A DNA stretch of 10,385 nt from Oscillospiraceae bacterium (lineage in GTDB: Bacteria; Bacillota_A; Clostridia; Oscillospirales; JAAYXM01): NCBI GenBank assembly GCA_017408185.1, contig JAFQVE010000261.1, forward strand, positions 1-10,385, read 5' to 3'. The notes below the pieces were generated by a model. That model saw only the letters and a program-made list of their open reading frames with translations. It did no database searches and was not told the origin of the DNA. This document shows, in pieces, positions 8,601 to 10,385 of the stretch; position 1 is the first letter of the stretch, and every line of letters begins with the position of its first letter. Position numbers and translations under genes: made by a program.

Positions 8601-9961
8601 GATGTAAGCTCACCGGTAACGGCTCTGACCTTGGCGGTTCCGGGCTCTGCGCTTGAAAGCAGGCCTCCCGCTCCCACCGTGACCGCCGTGCCGTCTACCT
8701 CGAGCGTATACGCCGATGACGTGTCAATCGTTTCAAGGGACTTTTCGTGCGCCGGTATTACGCTTCCGTTATCAAACTCATATTTAACATCTGCCCATAC
8801 GGTATCTCCCAGAATCAAATCGGTATTCGGGAAGCTTAACAAAAGCTTAGTCGGCTGTGCAAGCGTTTCTGCCGCTCTTAACACCATTCCCTTCGGGTAC
8901 ATCCCGGCAGAGCCACCGGCGCCGTTTTCCGCCGCGACAAGCGTAAGCGTATGCGTCATTCCTGCTTCAAGCGAAACGGAACGGAATTCTACGGAGTTTG
9001 TGTTCTTTGCAGTGCTGCTGTAGAAATCCGCTTCGCCCACATATTTGCCGTCTATATAGGCATATCCTGTGCCGCCCGAAGCATTCTTTGCAAATTTAAA
9101 GAAAAGGTCATATGCACCGGTTTCCGGAACGGTAAAATCAAACGAAGTTCCCTCATTGCTGAAGCTTATCTCAAATTTTTCCGGCATTTCGGGGATATCG
9201 GAATCATCTTCAATTTTCGTAAGTGAAAAGGATTTCGGTTGAATCCAGACCCATTGCGGAGTTGCACTGCTATGAGCCGCATATCTCTCCACAACCTCAC
9301 CGTCGGCTCCGTTTGGAACAAAAACAAGATAATAGCTTCCCTTTTCGGCTATTTTAATCGGTGAAAGTGCTTTCGGAGAGGTATCTCCATCCGTTACCAT
9401 CTTCACCGTTCCCAACGGGTCAACTCCGATCAATGCTTCATAGCACAGCTCTTTAAGTTCAACAGTTTGCTGTTTGCTAACAGTCGTCTTCCACGCTGCA
9501 GCTTCTTCCTTGTCCGTCGGAGCTTTAATGAGATAAATATCTACATACGGGGAATTGTCTTGCGCTTGCCACGCGAGGCTCGGTGTATATGCTCCTGGCT
9601 CATCTATAACAATTTCAAGTGCAAGAAATGCGGGATAAACCCCGTTTTCCGGATCGTATGTATAGCCTTGTGACGGAGCATAAGTGTACGCCAAATTGCT
9701 TGCCTGAGCTTTAGCGGAATTCCTTTTCCAAGCGTTTACACCGCCCCACTTACCACCATCGACTGTATTTTCTACAAGAAATTGAGCAACACCACTTGAA
9801 TCGAAAAGGTTACTTGAATTGGGGTCATGCGAGGCTCTGATGAATTTGAATTCATAGTCCGGCGCGGCAGCTTCCTCCGCTGCTGTTACAAGCGGTATCA
9901 TTGAAACAATCATCATTGCCGCAAGGATAAGCGCCGTAATTCTTTTTGCTCTTCGCTTCAT
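2627..9961 (-). CDS. Giant SLH-anchored heparinase II/III-family polysaccharide lyase with Big-like and carbohydrate-binding-like modules (2444 aa)
   Basis: This exported, wall-anchored multidomain protein probably depolymerises an acidic polysaccharide by beta-elimination. Order of parts: signal peptide 1-27 (KRRAKR, hydrophobic core, VTA cleavage site); an unassigned beta-rich region 34-250; a carbohydrate-binding-like module 263-363; Big-like modules about 368-462 and 466-556; a second copy of the binding-like module about 618-717; Big-like modules about 722-816, 825-907 and 910-998. The lyase follows. A helical toroid region (about 1010-1560) begins with a cysteine knuckle (C1074, C1077, C1103, C1106) and the pattern CPDCKRLFPSNDF; it also has NSHGGG (H1285) and GDEGSAQY (Y1451). 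The beta-sandwich heparinase II/III domain (about 1575-1945) has HGHYDKL (1621-1627), TPDLGYP (D1641) and LSHNTVTVN (H1664). The His-Asp-His set resembles the metal site described for Pedobacter heparinase II. After it come a further beta region (1985-2085), a putative Ig module (2090-2178), a low-complexity linker (2179-2257) and three SLH modules (2258-2310, 2317-2369, 2384-2442). The ATG at 9961 has a near-perfect AAAGGAGG. Substrate is unknown. I am sure of fold family and anchoring, not of specificity. Confidence 0.92.
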   Translation of the reverse strand: MKRRAKRITALILAAMMIVSMIPLVTAAEEAAAPDYEFKFIRASHDPNSSNLFDSSGVAQFLVENTVDGGKWGGVNAWKRNSAKAQASNLAYTYAPSQGYTYDPENGVYPAFLALEIVIDEPGAYTPSLAWQAQDNSPYVDIYLIKAPTDKEEAAAWKTTVSKQQTVELKELCYEALIGVDPLGTVKMVTDGDTSPKALSPIKIAEKGSYYLVFVPNGADGEVVERYAAHSSATPQWVWIQPKSFSLTKIEDDSDIPEMPEKFEISFSNEGTSFDFTVPETGAYDLFFKFAKNASGGTGYAYIDGKYVGEADFYSSTAKNTNSVEFRSVSLEAGMTHTLTLVAAENGAGGSAGMYPKGMVLRAAETLAQPTKLLLSFPNTDLILGDTVWADVKYEFDNGSVIPAHEKSLETIDTSSAYTLEVDGTAVTVGAGGLLSSAEPGTAKVRAVTGELTSEWVSVTVIKKQIGSAEITTPKEWILLSNSEGMKMNVTAKYNTGDDVDVANDASIAYRSSDETIATVTQNGIILPVGAGEATVYADVTVEDAMVTAEKKILISKNPIYPDVFVNFNYDGVVNDAAVTATLEVQGWGINKEKTDAALLADGIIKHKTNYGLQVQGSTAESNNTLAIDFVVPETCAYDLVMKHCIVGNGGTAYIYIDGIYAGEVNFHNKTQVNDSFTPLRSFYLEEGKTHTLTLVSMKNGGNGNARMYPGGLKLTGNGELAGISAVTFKTERSSIAAGETELYEVYARQENGVEFFPRASLDGVTETGLTVESSDTDVAVLENGYIKGISPGKADIRISGRLNGTDVDKAFEFTVNENTYKEAKIDVAIDKFFIGGKTELSVSAYLSDGSRINDRDISVSFASDKTDVAEVSGKTLSMVAEGEAKIIAQITFNGQTYTEEKKIKVVPISIERIEASIKETIISSFSDAGAKISVKAFNNDGTDASLEGAVYSYESMTPDIVSVTEDGYVCYVSAGKGIVKVTASLGGVDLTYDLEVVSSSGKTEPTVFTYEMRENARDNISKYSWAKSKQKTAVANAERDIANLDAIYDLIMYEGIPRSFTPALLNDPKAYSCVYCGIDIRKKYSQYGWVMDPLTRPWQIQCPDCKRLFPSNDFESFYELGLDQKGQFDRTRALEAHRELFVDKENSPASPGTKEWSADWCAYYGYGKGYLKNELYKEVGETLGVATDKVATWAVDDGYGWETGTTNDNGYPIKKAFVAVYNHFLYSNMNSSNVIIQALDNLREAYVYTGDIKYGRAGAILIDRLADVYPSYNLAPYAMYQNSHGGGNAGKILGNIWENSLAKALINAYDAFWPAMEDPQVIDYLSEKAVQFGFENPKTSADMIRENCETGILREVFKGVKAAQMKGNFGMAQETAALAGIALDTYPESAEIFEWIESEQKFTTTKGCPVVGYPDRTATVYTASSGGDIFNTIINRTDRDGFGDEGSAQYNLLWVTRTLNMAEAFHRYGKYDGLNLYENVKYKKMLTSILNMTVGSGYTLQIGDDNRTGSLENETSATAVLRGFERIGDPAFAQVVYLLKDGDLEGTYIDIYEKNAEDIQDRIKAAVEAHGELSFGSRNLTGYVLAVLAGGKAVASSNTQENSNFSRDTWLWYGDTSGGHGHYDKLQMGINAYGFNFTPDLGYPAATGTDANRLQWVATTLSHNTVTVNEEAQLGSYMADALHYDSDGIVKVVDAGDSSVYTATDIYRRTLVTVEASTKDAYTVDFFRVRGGKEHVYSFHTQSADGVTVDGLELTAQVDANGEYVGTYAGADVTYGKDPYTKDAWTYDTKYPRGYTWLRNVRRDESPASGSFSVNFKQTDFRKSVSNSKGLNLKFTALNEWTPSSVGFAVGEPPRIKANNMIPYLDYMFIHNKGVNGLDTLFTSVIQPYNGEEYIESMTSIPLTNAGGETKDDTAKAVRVKLKSGRCDYIIYATNSDVVYTLTDDNVSFSFSGFVGVYSVNESGENVYSYVNDGGQIGDLYATARYTGKVVSFTEELTEDNFITIKMDSALTDEEIGALPGRYIYINNNTTENGAYKIETAEKSGENIVLGIGFTTLINGYKDTSDMSLGYVYNIESKQTFSIPLSAESNLAPEMEEQEDVTTSAGSTVSVTMRAESPDGEKVTYIGTVLPRGASINAETGVITWKPDSSQVGEAGFLITARDESGRECSTSFTVTVYGSTTGSGNKNESSSGDNSGTSSENAGAASGGGGGGGGATPTPDTPEDTETEDNQADNGGESGETEGNTDNTGTEDEALRFTDLGSHAWAEDAINTLADDGIIKGTSASTFTPSANITRADFASLLVRAFDLTSDNTENFADVSAGDYFAQELAIARNNGIVSGIGDNKFAPRNTITRQDMMVIVYRALQSLSLPLEGKGDRQMAVDEVLSQYTDYPTVAPYAREAVSALIGAGLVNGKNGRIAPLDYTTRAEIAVLLKRVIDFAK
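2636..3190 (-). other. Three S-layer homology modules (cell-wall anchor)
   Basis: The C-terminal part of the lyase carries three SLH modules. Module 1 begins RFTDLGSHAWAEDAI and ends in ITRADFASLLVRAF; module 2 begins NFADVSAGDYFAQELA and ends ITRQDMMVIVYRAL; module 3 has YTDYPTVAPYAREAV and ends TTRAEIAVLLKRV. Each keeps the xTRx motif (ITRA, ITRQ, TTRA) that binds pyruvylated secondary wall polymer in studied SLH proteins. The third module is preceded by a segment derived from a palindromic repeat. Confidence 0.92.
2801..2850. repeat. Two-hairpin palindromic repeat translated in frame inside the lyase gene
   Basis: The segment holds two adjacent perfect inverted repeats. ACCGCCATTTGGCGGT (2811-2826) has a 6-bp stem and 4-base loop. 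CCTTCCCCT with AGGGGAAGG (2830-2849) has a 9-bp stem and a 2-base loop. On the minus strand the unit ends in GGATGAGGTG. From memory, this layout matches dispersed intergenic repeats common in clostridial genomes; I cannot check that here. It encodes SLPLEGKGDRQMAVDEV (residues about 2371-2387), which lies in the linker between SLH modules 2 and 3 and does not break the frame. Confidence 0.65.
3191..3427 (-). other. Low-complexity Ser/Gly/Asn/Glu/Thr linker with an eight-glycine run
   Basis: Residues 2179-2257 of the lyase are almost all Ser, Gly, Asn, Thr, Glu, Asp and Pro. They include eight consecutive glycines (2209-2216) and a TPTPDTPEDTE stretch. The region separates the Ig-like module from the SLH anchor and probably acts as a flexible, acidic wall-spanning spacer. 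The GGN codon run is prone to slippage, so its length may vary between strains. Confidence 0.85.
5081..6742 (-). other. Candidate catalytic and metal-binding span of the lyase
   Basis: This span runs from the four-cysteine knuckle (C1074/C1077 and C1103/C1106, 6644-6742) to the HGHYDKL motif (residues 1621-1627, 5081-5101). CxxC pairs followed by FPSNDF and a tyrosine-rich segment recur in heparinase II/III-like proteins, as far as I recall, and suggest a structural zinc. Candidate active-site residues, inferred by pattern only, are H1285, Y1451 and the histidines at 1621 and 1623. Confidence 0.65.
7811..8110 (-). repeat. Second copy of the duplicated carbohydrate-binding-like module
   Basis: Residues 618-717 of the lyase repeat the pattern of residues 263-363: FVVPETCAYDLVMKH, GGTAYIYIDGIYAGEVNF, LEEGKTHTLTLVSMKNG, NARMYPGGLKL. 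The blocks align in the same order, and short stretches are identical at DNA level (GCGTAAGCGTATGCGT on the plus strand in both). This is an internal duplication. The fold looks like a CBM6/CBM35-type beta-sandwich, but binding is not shown. Confidence 0.8.
8873..9175 (-). repeat. First copy of the duplicated carbohydrate-binding-like module
   Basis: Residues 263-363 of the lyase contain FTVPETGAYDLFFKF, GGTGYAYIDGKYVGEADF, LEAGMTHTLTLVAAENG and AGMYPKGMVL, matching residues 618-717 block for block. Two Big-like modules and a short beta segment separate the copies. Confidence 0.8.
9881..9961 (-). other. Signal peptide of the lyase
   Basis: Residues 1-27 have a basic start (KRRAKR), a hydrophobic core (ITALILAAMMIVSMIPL) and a VTA signal peptidase I site before AEE. 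This directs the protein to Sec-dependent export and agrees with the SLH anchor at the other end. Confidence 0.93.
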
Positions 9962-9967
9962 GTTTTT

Positions 9968-9975
9968 CCTCCTTT
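9968..9975 (-). promoter_or_regulatory. Strong ribosome binding site of the lyase gene
   Basis: AAAGGAGG lies six bases before the ATG at 9961. This near-perfect Shine-Dalgarno sequence fixes the start and suggests high translation of the surface protein. Confidence 0.85.
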
Positions 9976-10007
9976 GGAATTACTGTTCTGTTTTTCTTCT
10001 CGTCTTT

Positions 10008-10036
10008 CTTATATGCTTTGTAAGCGCACCAAACAA
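10008..10036 (-). promoter_or_regulatory. Weak candidate promoter upstream of the lyase gene
   Basis: On the minus strand, TTGTTT (10031-10036) and TATAAG (10008-10013) are separated by 17 bases in the 86-base gap after the F5/8C gene. The -10 box is good and the -35 box poor. A CTTTGT/ACAAAG dyad falls across the spacer. The lyase could equally be read from further upstream. Confidence 0.25.
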
Positions 10037-10047
10037 AGTATCGGTTT

Positions 10048-10385
10048 TTATTCCATAAAAGCTACCTCGGAATACGAATTCCACACTCCGTCTTTATGTC
10101 CGTGACCTACAATTTTCACATATCTGCCGCGTGCATTAACGGCAAATTTTTCAAGCTCCAAGGTCTCTCCCGAAGACTGCAGCCCTACCGCCGCCGGTGT
10201 GAAATTAACTCCGTCGTCCGACACAAGAACATCAAAGGTATAATTTCTTTGTGTACCCTTAAAGAAAGCCATAGCTACTGTTCTGATGTTTCTTGAAAAA
10301 CCGAGGTCGAATATTCCGTATGCACCGTTCGGATCGTCTAATGACACACCCCAATAGGTTGAAATATCCCCATCCAGAGCAAACG
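10048..10385 (-). CDS. C-terminal part of a protein ending in an F5/8 type C (discoidin-like) module, cut by the window edge
   Basis: The frame is open from the window edge to TAA at 10048, giving about 112 residues. It reads FALDGDISTYWGVSLDD near the edge, then GAYGIFDLGFSRNIRTVAM, VLVSDDGVNFTPAAV, and RYVKIVGHGHKDGVWNSYSEVAFME at the end. This is the standard order of an F5/8 type C module: the DGD..TYW opening, the DLG strand, SDDGVNF, and RYVKI with the closing aromatic segment. About 20-30 N-terminal residues of the module and everything before it lie outside the window. The GTG at 10347 is an internal codon, not a start. Such modules bind galactose, uronic acids or other glycans and usually accompany secreted glycoside hydrolases or lyases, so this is probably another extracellular polysaccharide-acting protein. 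No anchor follows the module. The catalytic part cannot be seen. Confidence 0.85.
   Translation of the reverse strand, partial: FALDGDISTYWGVSLDDPNGAYGIFDLGFSRNIRTVAMAFFKGTQRNYTFDVLVSDDGVNFTPAAVGLQSSGETLELEKFAVNARGRYVKIVGHGHKDGVWNSYSEVAFME

Noticed and set aside
1..10385. CRISPR array, tRNA or rRNA genes, insertion sequences, phage or toxin genes
   Set aside because: No regularly spaced repeats, cloverleaf sequences, transposase or integrase motifs, or phage-type genes were seen on either strand.

Overview
The window comes from a bacterium of moderate GC content with strong AGGAGG-type ribosome binding sites. It is most likely an anaerobic, gut- or digester-type member of the Clostridia. The main reason is a very large exported protein that ends in three S-layer homology (SLH) modules behind a Ser/Gly/Glu-rich linker and carries several bacterial Ig-like (Big) modules, a typical design for Gram-positive Clostridia. 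No 16S gene or other taxonomic marker is present, so this is inference.

All five convincing genes lie on the minus strand and read from right to left. At the right edge is the 3' end of a gene whose product ends in an F5/8 type C (discoidin-like) carbohydrate-binding module. After 86 bases comes a 2444-residue surface protein: signal peptide, duplicated carbohydrate-binding-like beta modules, five Big-like modules, a heparinase II/III-type polysaccharide lyase with a four-cysteine knuckle, a putative Ig-like module, a linker and three SLH modules. After a 102-base gap holding a perfect 12-bp hairpin comes a tight three-gene cluster of cytoplasmic enzymes: a SIS-domain sugar-phosphate protein, a BadF/BadG-type N-acetylhexosamine kinase, and a second SIS-domain protein related to the first. 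A 42-base near-palindrome follows the last stop codon and probably ends the operon. At the extreme left edge the plus strand may carry the last 11 codons of a convergent gene.

Read together, the locus looks like a polysaccharide utilisation unit. A wall-anchored lyase cuts an acidic (uronate-containing) polysaccharide outside the cell, and a sugar kinase and two sugar-phosphate-binding SIS proteins process the released, probably amino-sugar-containing, units inside. The substrate cannot be named from sequence: the heparinase II/III fold covers heparin/heparan, alginate and other uronate polymers. No transporter, NagA-like deacetylase, sulfatase or regulator lies in the window.

The points most worth a second look are the two-hairpin palindromic repeat that is translated in frame between SLH modules 2 and 3, the paired and diverged SIS proteins flanking one kinase, and the perfect hairpin between the surface and cytoplasmic parts of the cluster.
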